The translations under genes and the position numbers were made by a program. Shown here piece after piece: positions 16,211 to 25,345 of a stretch of DNA of 64,000 nt. The notes under the pieces were generated by a model. It had not been told where the DNA came from and made no database searches. It was given only the letters and a program-made list of their open reading frames with translations. How positions within the stretch are numbered: position 1 is the stretch's first letter; every line of letters begins with the position of its first letter. Origin of the DNA: Scatosoma sp048465415 (GTDB taxonomy: Bacteria > Bacillota > Clostridia > Christensenellales > Borkfalkiaceae); assembly GCA_048465415.1 (NCBI GenBank), contig DBFWLO010000009.1, positions 124,001 through 188,000 on the forward strand, written 5' to 3'.

Positions 16211-16528
16211 TTATTCCAGATAAAATGCTTCTTCCAAAAGGGGCTGCGCGCCCGTTTTTTCGTCTACGGACATGTCCATGACGTCTTTCATGAACGCGTT
16301 CCACCGCTCCACAACGGGACTTTGCGCTTGGAATTTCGCCGCGTATGCCGCGCCCTTTTCGCATTCGTAATATCCGAAGACTTCGTCTCTCCAAAGCCAT
16401 ATCGAATAGTTGACGATGCCCGCCGCCTTCAAAACGGCTTTCAGTTCCGGCCAGATCTCGTCGTGTCGGCGGATATACTCCTCCTTTTTGCCCGCTTTGA
16501 TCGTCGCCTTCCAAGCATACCGTTCCAC
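16211..16528 (-). CDS. rhaM: L-rhamnose mutarotase
   Basis: Interconverts alpha and beta anomers of L-rhamnose so that isomerase receives its preferred form. 105 residues, matching the family. Motifs: ERYAWKATIKAGKKEEYIRR, HDEIWPEL with the catalytic histidine, and NYSIWLWRDEVFGYYECE; a MDMSVDEKTG segment closes the fold. The start is GTG at 16528 with GGAGG 8 nt upstream. It lies between rhaD (30 nt upstream) and fucO in a single transcription unit. Both neighbours fit rhamnose catabolism. Confidence 0.93.
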   Translation of the reverse strand: MERYAWKATIKAGKKEEYIRRHDEIWPELKAVLKAAGIVNYSIWLWRDEVFGYYECEKGAAYAAKFQAQSPVVERWNAFMKDVMDMSVDEKTGAQPLLEEAFYLE

Positions 16529-16558
16529 GCCTCCTTCCTCCTTGTTTGCAAACGTTCC

Positions 16559-17419
16559 TTAAATATCGAGAAAATCTTTGCGGTAATTGACTTTAAAGCC
16601 TTCCGCGATCTCGACGAGCTGTTCGTCGGTGATGGTGTTGACGCGTTTGTGTCCCAAGACCAGCATATAAAGCTGCGCCGCTTTTTCCACCGTCTCGATG
16701 AGTCCGAACGCTTCGTCCATCGTCTTGCCCGCGCCGTAAATGCCGTGCAAGCCCCAGACGACGAGCCGGTATTCCTTCATTTTCTCCGCAGTCGCTTCGC
16801 CGATTTCGTTGGTACCGCAGAGCATCCAGGGCAGTACGCCGATTCCGTCGGGGAACACCACCATGCACTCCGTGCACATCTGCCAAAGAGAATGTGTGAA
16901 AGATTTTTCATCGAGCGGGTGTACGAAATTCATCGCTAACGTATAGGTGGGGTGCGTGTGCATGACGATGCGGTTCTCGGGATCGACTTCGAGACGAGCC
17001 ATATGGCTCATCAAATGCGCGGGAAGCTCGGAGGTGAATTTTCCGCCGTCCTTATATCCCCAAAGCAGTTCCGCCGTCGTGCCGTCCGCCGCGATACGAA
17101 TGATGCCGAGATTGTTTTCGGGATCGCTCTCGACGTTCTTGAAATACTTGCCCGTGCCCGTGACGATGAAAATTTTTCCGACCAGCTTCTTCGCGTCGAA
17201 CCCCGTGGGAATCGTGCGGAGCACTTCGCTCAAATCCAGATATTCCTCGACGATCTTTTCGTCGAGCAGATAGCTGATATTGCCGCCGTTCCTTTCGTCC
17301 CAGCCGAGGCGGTACATATTCGCCGTCGTTTTGCACATTTCTTTCACAAAGGGCGCGTCGAGAATATTCTTTTTCATCAATTTTCCTGCGCTCTTTTTCA
17401 AATCGTCCATAAAACCCAT
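16559..17419 (-). CDS. rhaD: Rhamnulose-1-phosphate aldolase
   Basis: Zinc-dependent class II aldolase cleaving L-rhamnulose-1-phosphate to dihydroxyacetone phosphate and L-lactaldehyde. 286 residues. Seen: the WDERNGGNISYLLDE substrate loop near the N-terminus, IVTGTGKYFKNV, the zinc ligands of VMHTHPTYTLAMNF, and a third histidine in WGLHGIYGAGKTMDEAFG. Start ATG 17419 has AAAGGAG upstream and lies 13 nt after rhaA. Length and motifs match E. coli-type RhaD. Confidence 0.95.
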   Translation of the reverse strand: MGFMDDLKKSAGKLMKKNILDAPFVKEMCKTTANMYRLGWDERNGGNISYLLDEKIVEEYLDLSEVLRTIPTGFDAKKLVGKIFIVTGTGKYFKNVESDPENNLGIIRIAADGTTAELLWGYKDGGKFTSELPAHLMSHMARLEVDPENRIVMHTHPTYTLAMNFVHPLDEKSFTHSLWQMCTECMVVFPDGIGVLPWMLCGTNEIGEATAEKMKEYRLVVWGLHGIYGAGKTMDEAFGLIETVEKAAQLYMLVLGHKRVNTITDEQLVEIAEGFKVNYRKDFLDI

Positions 17420-17432
17420 GATCTTTACTCCT

Positions 17433-18677
17433 TTATGCGCGCTTTAAAAGCACTTCTTTTTCATATTTTTCCACTTCCGCATACCAATCGCTGCCGAGCC
17501 CTTCTTGCGCGAGATATTCGTTCCACACGTCGCCCAGGGGCAGAAGTTTGAGTTCTTCGTTGAGGTACATCAATTTCCCGAAGTTCGCCTCGTCCTGCAA
17601 TTCTTTGAGTTCCCGATTGGGCAAAAGCAACGCATAGAGAAGCGCTTTCTGCATCGCGTGTTCGCCCGTCACCCACGCGCCGATCCGGTTGATCGAAGCG
17701 TCGAAATAGTCGAGCCCGATCAGGACTTTTTCCTCCGCGCCGTTTCTCACGATCTCTTTGGCGATCTCTTTGAGCTCGTCCTCGAAGAGCACTACGTGAT
17801 CGCTGTCCCATCTCACGGGACGGGTGACATGCAGCGCGACCTTATCGTAGAAGGCGAGAAGGGAAGGAATTTTGTCCGAAACGACCTCTGTCGGGTGATA
17901 ATGGCCGTTATCCAACAGACAGCAGATACCCGCTTTGGCTGCGTAATTTTGATAAAATTCGTTGTTGCCGACCGTATAACTTTCCACTCCTATTCCGAAC
18001 ACTTTGCTTTCGACGGCGGGAATCACCCACTGTTTGTCGTAACTTTCGAGGATTTCGTCAAGCGATTTTTTGAGGCGCAGACGCGGCGAAAGCCGGTCCG
18101 CGGGGATATCCTTATAACCGTCGGGAATCCAGATATTGACGAGACAGGGACTGCCCATGGCTTTGCCGAGCTCCGCCGCGATCTTCATGCACGCCTTGCC
18201 GTGGTTCACCCAGAATTTACGGGTGGGCTCGTCGGGCGAGGAGAGGGAAAGCCCGTCTTTCATCTTCGGGTGCGCGAAAAAAGTGGGATTGAAGTCGATG
18301 CCCGCGATGTCGTTCTCTTTGGCGAATTTCACCCACGGCTCGAAATATTTGTACGTATAGGCGTCGCGATCCACCTTTCCCTTGTCGGTTCCGAGCACGG
18401 CATAGCTGGCATGCAGGTTGAGACGCTTTTTGCCGGGCATGAGCGAGAACGCTTTTTTGACGTCCTCTTTGAGCTGCTCGAAGCCCGTCGCCCTGCCGGG
18501 ATAATTGCCGGTGGTCTGGATTCCGCCGGACAGCGAATCGCTGCCGTCGAAGCCGAGCACGTCGTCGCCCTGCCAGCAATGCACGCTGACGGGGATATTT
18601 TTCAGCCGCGCGATCGCCTCGTCCGTGTCTACGCCGTAAGCGGCGTACATCTTCTTTGCTTCTTCGTATCTTGACAT
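17433..18677 (-). CDS. rhaA: L-rhamnose isomerase
   Basis: Converts L-rhamnose to L-rhamnulose, metal dependent, cytoplasmic. 414 residues from the chosen ATG 18677 (MSRYEEAKKMYAAYGVDTDE). An upstream ATG at 18701 is in frame, but it sits in front of an AAGGAG and would make that sequence coding; the family N-terminus also begins at 18677. Motifs include IPVSVHCWQGDDVLGFDG, HASYAVLG, the metal-binding region with GIDFNPTFFAHPK, and LLDNGHYHPTEVVSDK. It follows rhaB by 34 nt. Confidence 0.96.
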   Translation of the reverse strand: MSRYEEAKKMYAAYGVDTDEAIARLKNIPVSVHCWQGDDVLGFDGSDSLSGGIQTTGNYPGRATGFEQLKEDVKKAFSLMPGKKRLNLHASYAVLGTDKGKVDRDAYTYKYFEPWVKFAKENDIAGIDFNPTFFAHPKMKDGLSLSSPDEPTRKFWVNHGKACMKIAAELGKAMGSPCLVNIWIPDGYKDIPADRLSPRLRLKKSLDEILESYDKQWVIPAVESKVFGIGVESYTVGNNEFYQNYAAKAGICCLLDNGHYHPTEVVSDKIPSLLAFYDKVALHVTRPVRWDSDHVVLFEDELKEIAKEIVRNGAEEKVLIGLDYFDASINRIGAWVTGEHAMQKALLYALLLPNRELKELQDEANFGKLMYLNEELKLLPLGDVWNEYLAQEGLGSDWYAEVEKYEKEVLLKRA

Positions 18678-18711
18678 AGTCCTTTTGAAGTCTCCTTGCA
18701 TTTTTTATTTT

Positions 18712-20112
18712 TTAAAGCTCTCGAATCTCGAAAGAATCGCGAATGATTCTTCTGCCCTCGGCCACCGAGCTCAATTCGCCCGTGCCGACCATCTGCATCA
18801 TGAAATTGCCGATTGCGGTGCATTCCGTAGGTCCTGTGACGATCTTTTTGCCCGTATATTCCGCCGTCAGCTCGTTTAAGAGCCGATTTTTACTGCCGCC
18901 GCCGATGATGTTGAGCGTCTCGTATTTTTCGCCCGTCACTTCTTCGAGCCCTTTAAGGCTCTCCGCATAACTCCGTGCCAAGCTGTTGAAAATGCAGTAG
19001 GCCATGCCGCCCACGGAAAGCTGTTTTCCGACCGCCGAATTGATCGCCTCGATCATGCTCTGGGGCGCCAGAAATCTGTCGTCGTTGACGTCCACGAGAT
19101 CGTCCGTACGGTTGAGCCGTGCCAGAGAGGCGAGCGTCTCGAAATCGTATTTATCCTCCAATTCGTGGCGTACCTGCTGAATCATCCAAAGCCCCATGAT
19201 ATTCTTTTGCAGGCGGAAGGTGTTTTTCACGCTGCCTTCGTTGGAATAATTGAGCTCCCGCGCCTGTTCCGACGTATACGCACGGGTTTGTTCCACGCCG
19301 AGCAGCGACCAGGTTCCGCTCGAAATATAGGGCGTATGACCGGATAAAGGCGCGGCCAGCACCGCGCTCGCCGTGTCGTGCGTCGCCGGCAAAAATACTT
19401 TCGCCCGATAGCCGACCGCTGCCGCGACTTCGTCCGTAAACGCTCCCACCTCTTCGCCGGGCTGTGAAAGCGGTCCGAACAGCGGCTTGTCGTAGCCGAG
19501 CGCCTGCAAAATTTCCTCGTCCCAGCCGTGCGTGAGCGCGTTGACCATGCCCGTCGTCGTGGCGTTCGTATATTCCTGTTTCTTGACGCCCGTCAAGAGA
19601 TAATGGAAATAATCGGGCAGCATTAAAAAGGTCTTCGCTTCCGCGAGTCTGCCGCTTCTCTTGTCGTCGTAGAGCTGATAAACGGTGTTGAACGCCTGAA
19701 ACTGGATCCCCGTTCTCGCGTACAGCCCCGCAAACGGGATCCGGCGGTGCACCGAAGCCGTCGCGCTCTTCGTCCGTCCGTCACGGTAACAGTACACCCC
19801 TTCTATCGGTCTGTCCTCTTTATCGAGCAGGACATAATCCACTCCCCACGTGTCCACGCCCACGGAACAAGGTATCTTGCCCAGTTCTCTGGCCTTTTTG
19901 AGTCCGTTGAGTATTTCTTTGAAAAGACGGTCGGTGTCCCACATCAGACGTTTGCTGCCCACGCTTCCCAATGCTCCCGGAGTCCCCGGCAGCGTAAGCG
20001 GTCCGTTGGAAAAACGATAGATCTCTTCCGTGACCATTTTTCCCTTTTCGAGATGCGCCAGAATGTGCCTTCCCGACGAGGCGCCGATGTCGATCGCCAG
20101 ATAGTATCTCAT
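18712..20112 (-). CDS. rhaB: Rhamnulokinase
   Basis: ATP-dependent phosphorylation of L-rhamnulose at O1. FGGY-family kinase of 466 residues: N-terminal YYLAIDIGASSGRHILAHL, the GVDTWGVDYVLLD substrate segment, PATHDTASAVLAAP, SSGTWSLLGVE and the C-terminal IIGGGSKNRLLNELTAEY nucleotide site. An in-frame GTG lies nine nt upstream, but ATG 20112 has GGAG at 8 nt and is preferred. First gene of the rhaBADM-fucO operon, transcribed from the promoter at 20142-20170, divergent from the DeoR-family regulator. Confidence 0.95.
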   Translation of the reverse strand: MRYYLAIDIGASSGRHILAHLEKGKMVTEEIYRFSNGPLTLPGTPGALGSVGSKRLMWDTDRLFKEILNGLKKARELGKIPCSVGVDTWGVDYVLLDKEDRPIEGVYCYRDGRTKSATASVHRRIPFAGLYARTGIQFQAFNTVYQLYDDKRSGRLAEAKTFLMLPDYFHYLLTGVKKQEYTNATTTGMVNALTHGWDEEILQALGYDKPLFGPLSQPGEEVGAFTDEVAAAVGYRAKVFLPATHDTASAVLAAPLSGHTPYISSGTWSLLGVEQTRAYTSEQARELNYSNEGSVKNTFRLQKNIMGLWMIQQVRHELEDKYDFETLASLARLNRTDDLVDVNDDRFLAPQSMIEAINSAVGKQLSVGGMAYCIFNSLARSYAESLKGLEEVTGEKYETLNIIGGGSKNRLLNELTAEYTGKKIVTGPTECTAIGNFMMQMVGTGELSSVAEGRRIIRDSFEIREL

Positions 20113-20141
20113 GAATCCCACTCCTTTTTCTGTACGCGTTT

Positions 20142-20170
20142 ATTATATCATATCTTTTTATATTTGTCTA
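20142..20170 (-). promoter_or_regulatory. Promoter of the rhamnose operon
   Basis: Minus-strand -35 TAGACA (20165-20170), 17-nt spacer, perfect -10 TATAAT (20142-20147), about 30 nt upstream of rhaB. It is back to back with the regulator promoter, with only 15 bp between the two -35 boxes. Confidence 0.75.
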
Positions 20171-20185
20171 TATATGTCCGAAAGA

Positions 20186-20214
20186 TTGACAAAAAAGCAT
20201 TTTTATGAGATAAT
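20186..20214 (+). promoter_or_regulatory. Promoter of the DeoR-family regulator gene
   Basis: -35 TTGACA (20186-20191), 17-nt spacer, -10 GATAAT (20209-20214). The predicted start point falls inside the tandem repeat at 20218-20237. Confidence 0.8.
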
Positions 20215-20217
20215 ATG

Positions 20218-20237
20218 AACATAAACGAACAAAAACG
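20218..20237. promoter_or_regulatory. Tandem 10-bp direct repeat, probable DeoR-type operator
   Basis: AACATAAACG (20218-20227) is followed directly by AACAAAAACG (20228-20237), nine of ten positions identical, one helical turn apart, at the predicted regulator start site. On the other strand each unit reads CGTTTNTGTT, like the repeats bound by DeoR/GlpR-family repressors. Role in autoregulation and control of rhaBADM is inferred. Confidence 0.55.
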
Positions 20238-20254
20238 ATCAGGAGTCAAGAAAC

Positions 20255-20992
20255 ATGCTGACCAGTGAACGGCAGAATACGATTCTAAAATTTCTCAAAG
20301 AAAACAAGACGGCGTTCGTGCGCGATCTCGCCGCCACGCTTTACGTGAGCGAAGCGACGATTCGCCGGGATCTCGCGGAGATGCAGAAAATGGGGCTCAT
20401 AGAGCGGAGCCACGGTGGCGCGATCCTGCCCGAAAACGCGGAAGAGGTGTCTATTTTCGTGCGCGTGCAGCGGAACGCGAAAGAAAAGGAACGCGCCGCC
20501 ACCAACGCGCTCAAAATCCTGCCGGAGTTTCGCACGGTGTTCCTCGACAGCTCCTCTACGGCTCTGGCGCTCGCCGCGCGCATGGATCTGAATTACAAAA
20601 CGGTCGTCACCAACAATCTGCAAACGGCGATGCAGATCTCCAAAAAGCCCAACGTCACCCTCATTCTTTTAGGCGGGACCGTACAGTTCAACACCAATTC
20701 CACGACGGGGAGCTGGACGGCGCGGCAGCTCGGCGATTTCACTTTCGATCTTATGCTCTCCTCCTGCGCCGCGATCACGGGCGGAGACGTATTCGAGAGC
20801 TCGCTCGATCAAAAGGAGATCAAACGAGCCGCGTTCCTGCGCAGCACCAAACGTATCCTCCTCGCCGATCACAGCAAATTTTCCGCGCGCGCCGCCTATC
20901 GTCTGACGCAGCTCTCCGCTTTCGACTGCGTGGTCACGGATTCCCCCCCGCCCGAAAAGCTGCTCGACGGCAAAGTGCGCTTCGTCTACTGA
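20255..20992 (+). CDS. DeoR-family transcriptional regulator, probable rhamnose repressor
   Basis: 245 residues. N-terminal winged helix-turn-helix with the DeoR signature (MLTSERQNTILKFLKENK, VRDLAATLYVSEATIRRDL, SHGGAIL) and a C-terminal phosphosugar-sensing domain (VFLDSSSTALALAARM, VVTNNLQTAMQI, LGGTVQFNTNSTTG, LLADHSKFSARA). Divergent from rhaB. Bacillus subtilis also uses a DeoR-type regulator (RhaR) for rhamnose genes, where rhamnulose-1-phosphate is the inducer; the same role is likely here but inferred. Start ATG has AGGAG at 9-nt spacing. The tandem repeat upstream is the best operator candidate. Confidence 0.9.
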   Translation: MLTSERQNTILKFLKENKTAFVRDLAATLYVSEATIRRDLAEMQKMGLIERSHGGAILPENAEEVSIFVRVQRNAKEKERAATNALKILPEFRTVFLDSSSTALALAARMDLNYKTVVTNNLQTAMQISKKPNVTLILLGGTVQFNTNSTTGSWTARQLGDFTFDLMLSSCAAITGGDVFESSLDQKEIKRAAFLRSTKRILLADHSKFSARAAYRLTQLSAFDCVVTDSPPPEKLLDGKVRFVY

Positions 20993-21093
20993 GGCAAAGA
21001 AAAAGACGAGGAAGCAAAGAAACGAGTATAAAATCGGGGCGAAAACAGATACTGTCTTTAAAACGGTATTTAAGCCGCAGAAAAGGAAGTGTC

Positions 21094-21954
21094 ATGAAAA
21101 AATTCTTTTACTTATTGTCCTCTCTGATCGTTTTTTCCTTTGTAGCCTGTCAATCCCCTCGTACGGCCGCCAGCGCCGCCACGCCCCGGAAAGACAGCGT
21201 TTTCGACGAGGAACTCGTCATCGACGAACGGAATACGTCGAGCGAGTCCGTCAAACAATCTTCCGACGAAAAACCCAGCGAGCCGGTATGGAGCACCGCG
21301 GACGCGGACGTATCCCATATCGACGTCTCGCGCAAACTCATCTCCTTCACCTTCGACGACGCGCCCGACAGCACGCTCAAAGCGCTCATGCGCGCCTTTG
21401 CGGAGTTTAACCAGGATAATCCCGATTGTCCCGCGTCGGCGACTTTTTTCGCCAACGGGATTCGCGTGGATTCCTCTAATTTTCCGCTTCTGCAAGCCGC
21501 GTACGACGCGGGCTTCGAACTCGGCAACCACACAGACGCGCATAAAAATCTCACCAAACTCCCCTCCGAAAAGATCCGCAAAGAGATCGACACGGTGGAC
21601 GAGATCTTAAAGAAGATTGACGGTAAAGACAAACACCTCGTCCGCGTTCCCTACGGGAGAGTAGACGAGAAGGTGAAAAAGGAAACGGACGCACCGCTCA
21701 TCGATTGGGCGATCGATACCGAGGATTGGAAAGGTATTTCCGCGGATAAAATTTATCGGACCATTTATTCCGAGAAATATCCCGGCGCGATCGTACTCAT
21801 GCACGACGGCTATCCCCATACCGTCGAAGCGGTCAAAAGACTGCTGCCCGATCTGAAAAAAGCCGGATATCAGGTGGTTAACGTATCGCAGTTATCCAAA
21901 GCGCTCGAATGTCCCCTCTTTGCGGGAACCGTCTATACCCACATCAAACAATAA
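21094..21954 (+). CDS. Polysaccharide deacetylase (NodB-fold), probable lipoprotein
   Basis: 286 residues. The N-terminal signal (KKFFYLLSSLIVFSFVAC) ends in a lipobox-like FVAC, so Cys19 is probably lipidated and the enzyme anchored outside the membrane. A polar linker (residues 20-70) leads to a NodB domain: motif 1 SFTFDDAPDS, motif 2 GNHTDAHKN, motif 3 RVPYGRVDE, motif 4 DWAIDTEDWKG, motif 5 VLMHDGYPHT. All metal and catalytic residues look intact, so it should remove N- or O-acetyl groups from peptidoglycan or another surface glycan. Start has AAGGAAGTG upstream. Single gene, ended by a strong terminator. Confidence 0.88.
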   Translation: MKKFFYLLSSLIVFSFVACQSPRTAASAATPRKDSVFDEELVIDERNTSSESVKQSSDEKPSEPVWSTADADVSHIDVSRKLISFTFDDAPDSTLKALMRAFAEFNQDNPDCPASATFFANGIRVDSSNFPLLQAAYDAGFELGNHTDAHKNLTKLPSEKIRKEIDTVDEILKKIDGKDKHLVRVPYGRVDEKVKKETDAPLIDWAIDTEDWKGISADKIYRTIYSEKYPGAIVLMHDGYPHTVEAVKRLLPDLKKAGYQVVNVSQLSKALECPLFAGTVYTHIKQ

Positions 21955-21971
21955 TTTTTCTCATCGCGTAA

Positions 21972-22006
21972 AAATCCCTTCCGGAAGATCTTCCGGGAGG
22001 GATTTT
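21972..22006. terminator. Shared bidirectional terminator
   Basis: AAATCCCTTCCGGAAG and CTTCCGGGAGGGATTT fold into a stem of about 15 bp with one mismatch, with A and T runs on either side. Lies between the convergent deacetylase and esterase genes. Confidence 0.8.
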
Positions 22007-22019
22007 CTATCTTATGTAT

Positions 22020-22847
22020 TTAAAATTTCTCTTTGGTGAACAGGCGGAAGAAAGCGGCGCAGTCGTCCAGCCATTTGGCGTTTTTGCGGAAAAATTCCGC
22101 GGGCGTATTGATCTCGAAATCGCAGGCCGAACCGCCGTGCTCGCCTTCGGGATAGACGTGCAGTTCATAAGGGATCTTATGTTTGGCGAGCGCCGTCGCG
22201 TAAAGGAGCGAGTTCAGCGAAGGCACGCCTCTGTCCGAGGACGTCGTCCAGATAAACGCCGGCGGCGTATCGTCGCTCACCGCGTCTTCGAGATTCAACG
22301 TTTTCAAGAGTTCTTCGCGGGCTTCGTCCGTATATTCCGAAAGCAGGTGTTCGTAGGAATCCTCGTGCCCGGCCTTGGAAGATATGACGGGATAGCCCAG
22401 CCCGATCGCCGTGGGACGGCAATCCAGTTCCAGCCCCGATTTCTGCTTTACGGAAGCGTATTCCACCGCCAGATCGGCCGCCAGGTGTCCGCCGGCCGAA
22501 AATCCGACCGCGAAGACCTCGTTGGCGTTCACGTTCATCTCCTTCGCATGTTTTTTCACATAGTCCGTCGCCGCCGCAAGCTCGATGAGCTGCCGAGGAT
22601 ACCCGGCGTCCGGGTAGATCGAATAGGTCAACACGAAAACCTGGAAGCCTCTGGCAAGGAAAGCGTTCGCTATCGGCGCGCCTTCCCGTTTGCTGACGAA
22701 CGCATATCCGCCGCCCGGTACTACAATCACTGCCGGACGTTTCCATTCCGGCGCCGGAGCGTCGAACGGACACTCGGAAAGGATACATTCCAGTTCGCCG
22801 CCTTCGAGCCCGTACGTCTCTTTTAACGAAACCTTATAATTTTTCAT
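22020..22847 (-). CDS. Alpha/beta hydrolase, esterase/lipase-like
   Basis: 275 residues, no signal peptide. Oxyanion loop VIVVPGGGYAFVSKREGAP, nucleophile elbow AVGFSAGGHLAADLAV (Ser), acid residue likely in WTTSSDRGVP, and histidine in YPEGEHGGSAC. This is the bacterial carboxylesterase type often found among glycan-degrading genes (BD-FAE/acetyl esterase-like), possibly removing acetyl groups from sugars. Substrate not determinable. It follows the LTA synthase-like gene by 60 nt on the same strand and shares a terminator with the convergent deacetylase gene. Confidence 0.85.
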   Translation of the reverse strand: MKNYKVSLKETYGLEGGELECILSECPFDAPAPEWKRPAVIVVPGGGYAFVSKREGAPIANAFLARGFQVFVLTYSIYPDAGYPRQLIELAAATDYVKKHAKEMNVNANEVFAVGFSAGGHLAADLAVEYASVKQKSGLELDCRPTAIGLGYPVISSKAGHEDSYEHLLSEYTDEAREELLKTLNLEDAVSDDTPPAFIWTTSSDRGVPSLNSLLYATALAKHKIPYELHVYPEGEHGGSACDFEINTPAEFFRKNAKWLDDCAAFFRLFTKEKF

Positions 22848-22907
22848 TTTTATACTCCTATATTCCGCGCTTTCGCGCGGTTGTTCCCCTTTATAAAAGC
22901 CGTACCG

Positions 22908-25220
22908 CTATTGGACATAATGGAAGATTTTTCCGTCCTTCGCTACGCCGCCGAAAATCGGACGATAGGAAAAGTAATTTCCTTTATACATCTCTTCGAG
23001 CATTTCCTGTTTTTCGTAATATTGCAGCGTCGCTTTCAAAAACGCTTTGACATCATCGGAAAAACCCTCGTCCTCGTAGCGCGTGCTCTCATAGTCGTAG
23101 TGAACCCATTCTCCGTTCTCGTCTTTGACCGAAACCGTACTCCCGTCGTAATAGATAGTGTTGATGAACATTCCCGATTCGCGGCTGACAAAGACGCTCG
23201 TCCTGTCCGAAAACATGCTCACCCCGTGATATAAATTGAGATTGTAATTATAGCCTACAAGCTGCAAAAGCGTGGGCAGAACGTCGAACGAGCAGGTGAA
23301 TTTGTCGACCTTTTTCCCGCCTTGCAGCGGGCTTTCCAAATCCTTCGAGGCCTTAAAGGAAAGATTGTGATACCCTTCGTAGAAAATATCTTCCCTGCCA
23401 AGATCGCAGTCCATGCTTCCGCCGTACCAAAGAAAACCGGGAATGTTGTAAAGCGCCGTATCCCAGCTGTTGCCGATGGGAACGCCTTTCAGATAGTAAT
23501 TCTGATTATTGTAATAAGCGGAGTGATCGGCGTAAAACATGAACGCCGTATCGTCGAGCTGCCCCGTTCTCTGCAAGTCGTAGACCAGGGAATTGACCGC
23601 TTCGTCCAGATCCATCATGCCCGCCTGAAAACGCTTATAGCGGAGATAAATGTCTTCGAGCGTCTTGGGCGAAAAGGGAGAGGTGTCGGAATCGTCGAGA
23701 TAGATTCCCTTCGCCGCAAAGGTTTTCGGATAGCCGTCGATGATCTCGTAGTATTTTTCAAAGCCTTTGACCGTCGCTTTTTCCGAAAATTCTTTTTTGA
23801 GACGCGCCTGTTCAGCCAGGCGCTCCGCTTCCGTCATATCGGAATCGTAATACCAATCGTCGTTGAAAGGGTAATCGCCGTTCTTGACAAGATCTTCGTA
23901 ATTGCCGTGCGAAGACAGTGTCATATGCATCGTGAAAAAGGCGCGGTCCCCTGCCTCTTTATGCGTATATTCGTCGAAATAATTTTCCGTGACGAGCGCG
24001 TCCTTGTCGAAGTTATAAAACTTCTTTTTGATGATGTTGCCGTTCTCGTCGCAGCCTTCGAGGGCGGGCATATCGTCGAGAAAATGCGCCGTATCGAATC
24101 CGTAGATACCGCCTCTGCCGTGCGTCACGTCGCGGTTATAAAAAGATTTATTGTTGGCGTGGAAATAATTGGTCGTATAATTCGCACTTCTCAAAAGATT
24201 CGGGAGTGTGAAGGAAAGCTGCGAGTCTTTGAGTTTGGTGGAAGGATCGTTATTCGGATCCAGCGGGTAGCTGCCGAGAATAGACATCGCTTCCGAATGA
24301 TTCGTCTTATCCCTCGCGTAGTATTCCGTAAAAGAGATACCGCCGGAGGCCATCGCGTACAAGGTCGGCGTATATTCCCGATTGATCCCGTACCATTCTC
24401 CCGATTCGATGACGATGAGTACGATATTTTTACCTTTTAAAGCCCCGGTATAAATATTGTCGCCGTAAACCGACTCGCTCATCTCGCCCTGCGAAAAATA
24501 ATTATCGAGCGCGAGCCGGCTCTGCTTGCCGGCAGACTGATTGCCGCCGAATACGGAATTGAGCGTATTGGATATATTCATGAAATAGAAACCGAACGAG
24601 CCGAATTTCTTGAACGCTTTCGAAGGAATAAACTGCGTCGTATACAACAGCTGATCGTCGTCGTAGTTGGCAAGCTCGTCCGATACGGTGGTGCTTTGGA
24701 AACTGCCGATCGTCGCCTGATAGAGAATCAGGGAAGCATTTTCGCCGATGATACAGCAGATCAGAAGCACGATAACCGCGTTGCGCGTGAAATGGGCGCG
24801 CTCGGTCGGCATCTTCTTATGGACAAAGATCATTCCCGTCAGCTGCGCCGCGTATAAAAGAAGCAAGCCCACCAACATCCACCAGTTGACAAAATCGGCG
24901 GAAAATACGCCGCCCACTTCTTTGGCGAGATTGAGCATATTGAGACTGAACACCATGCCGCTCATACGGTAGAGCGCTTCGTTGATGAAAGCGATCACCA
25001 GCTGGATAAACAGCATCGCGCCGTTGACGGCGATGGCAGCGACAGAAGAAGGAATGATGAAAATAATGATCGCAAACGCGAAAATAAAGGCCACGTCGAT
25101 TCCCCAGTAAACGGGAAATACGCCCAGCCCCATTACGCAGAAGGAAATGAGTTCAATCAACAGCGCCGTCGCCGCATACATCAGCGCAAAATATGCTTTT
25201 TTTCTCAGCAGTTTTTCCAT
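22908..25220 (-). CDS. LTA synthase-family membrane sulfatase-fold protein
   Basis: 770 residues. Five N-terminal membrane helices (about residues 8-30, 37-58, 60-82, 113-133, 148-168) then an extracellular alkaline-phosphatase/sulfatase domain. IVLIVIESGEWYGIN is the first metal strand, and the catalytic threonine is probably Thr306 in YARDKTNHSEAMSILGSYP, matching GKT in S. aureus LtaS. FYADHSAYYN carries further metal ligands. Family members polymerise glycerol phosphate from phosphatidylglycerol or modify related polymers. It is longer than typical LtaS (about 650), the extra sequence lying within and after the sulfatase domain, so the exact product is uncertain. Confidence 0.85.
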   Translation of the reverse strand: MEKLLRKKAYFALMYAATALLIELISFCVMGLGVFPVYWGIDVAFIFAFAIIIFIIPSSVAAIAVNGAMLFIQLVIAFINEALYRMSGMVFSLNMLNLAKEVGGVFSADFVNWWMLVGLLLLYAAQLTGMIFVHKKMPTERAHFTRNAVIVLLICCIIGENASLILYQATIGSFQSTTVSDELANYDDDQLLYTTQFIPSKAFKKFGSFGFYFMNISNTLNSVFGGNQSAGKQSRLALDNYFSQGEMSESVYGDNIYTGALKGKNIVLIVIESGEWYGINREYTPTLYAMASGGISFTEYYARDKTNHSEAMSILGSYPLDPNNDPSTKLKDSQLSFTLPNLLRSANYTTNYFHANNKSFYNRDVTHGRGGIYGFDTAHFLDDMPALEGCDENGNIIKKKFYNFDKDALVTENYFDEYTHKEAGDRAFFTMHMTLSSHGNYEDLVKNGDYPFNDDWYYDSDMTEAERLAEQARLKKEFSEKATVKGFEKYYEIIDGYPKTFAAKGIYLDDSDTSPFSPKTLEDIYLRYKRFQAGMMDLDEAVNSLVYDLQRTGQLDDTAFMFYADHSAYYNNQNYYLKGVPIGNSWDTALYNIPGFLWYGGSMDCDLGREDIFYEGYHNLSFKASKDLESPLQGGKKVDKFTCSFDVLPTLLQLVGYNYNLNLYHGVSMFSDRTSVFVSRESGMFINTIYYDGSTVSVKDENGEWVHYDYESTRYEDEGFSDDVKAFLKATLQYYEKQEMLEEMYKGNYFSYRPIFGGVAKDGKIFHYVQ

Positions 25221-25345
25221 AAACTTACCGTTTACACCTCAAAACTATGATCTCGCGTCGGGCGTAAAAATACTACGCCGCAGACGTTTTCCCGCCCCGG
25301 GGCTTGTCCGCGGTCGGCGGAACGCGCTCCCGCCGCGCCCTTTGT

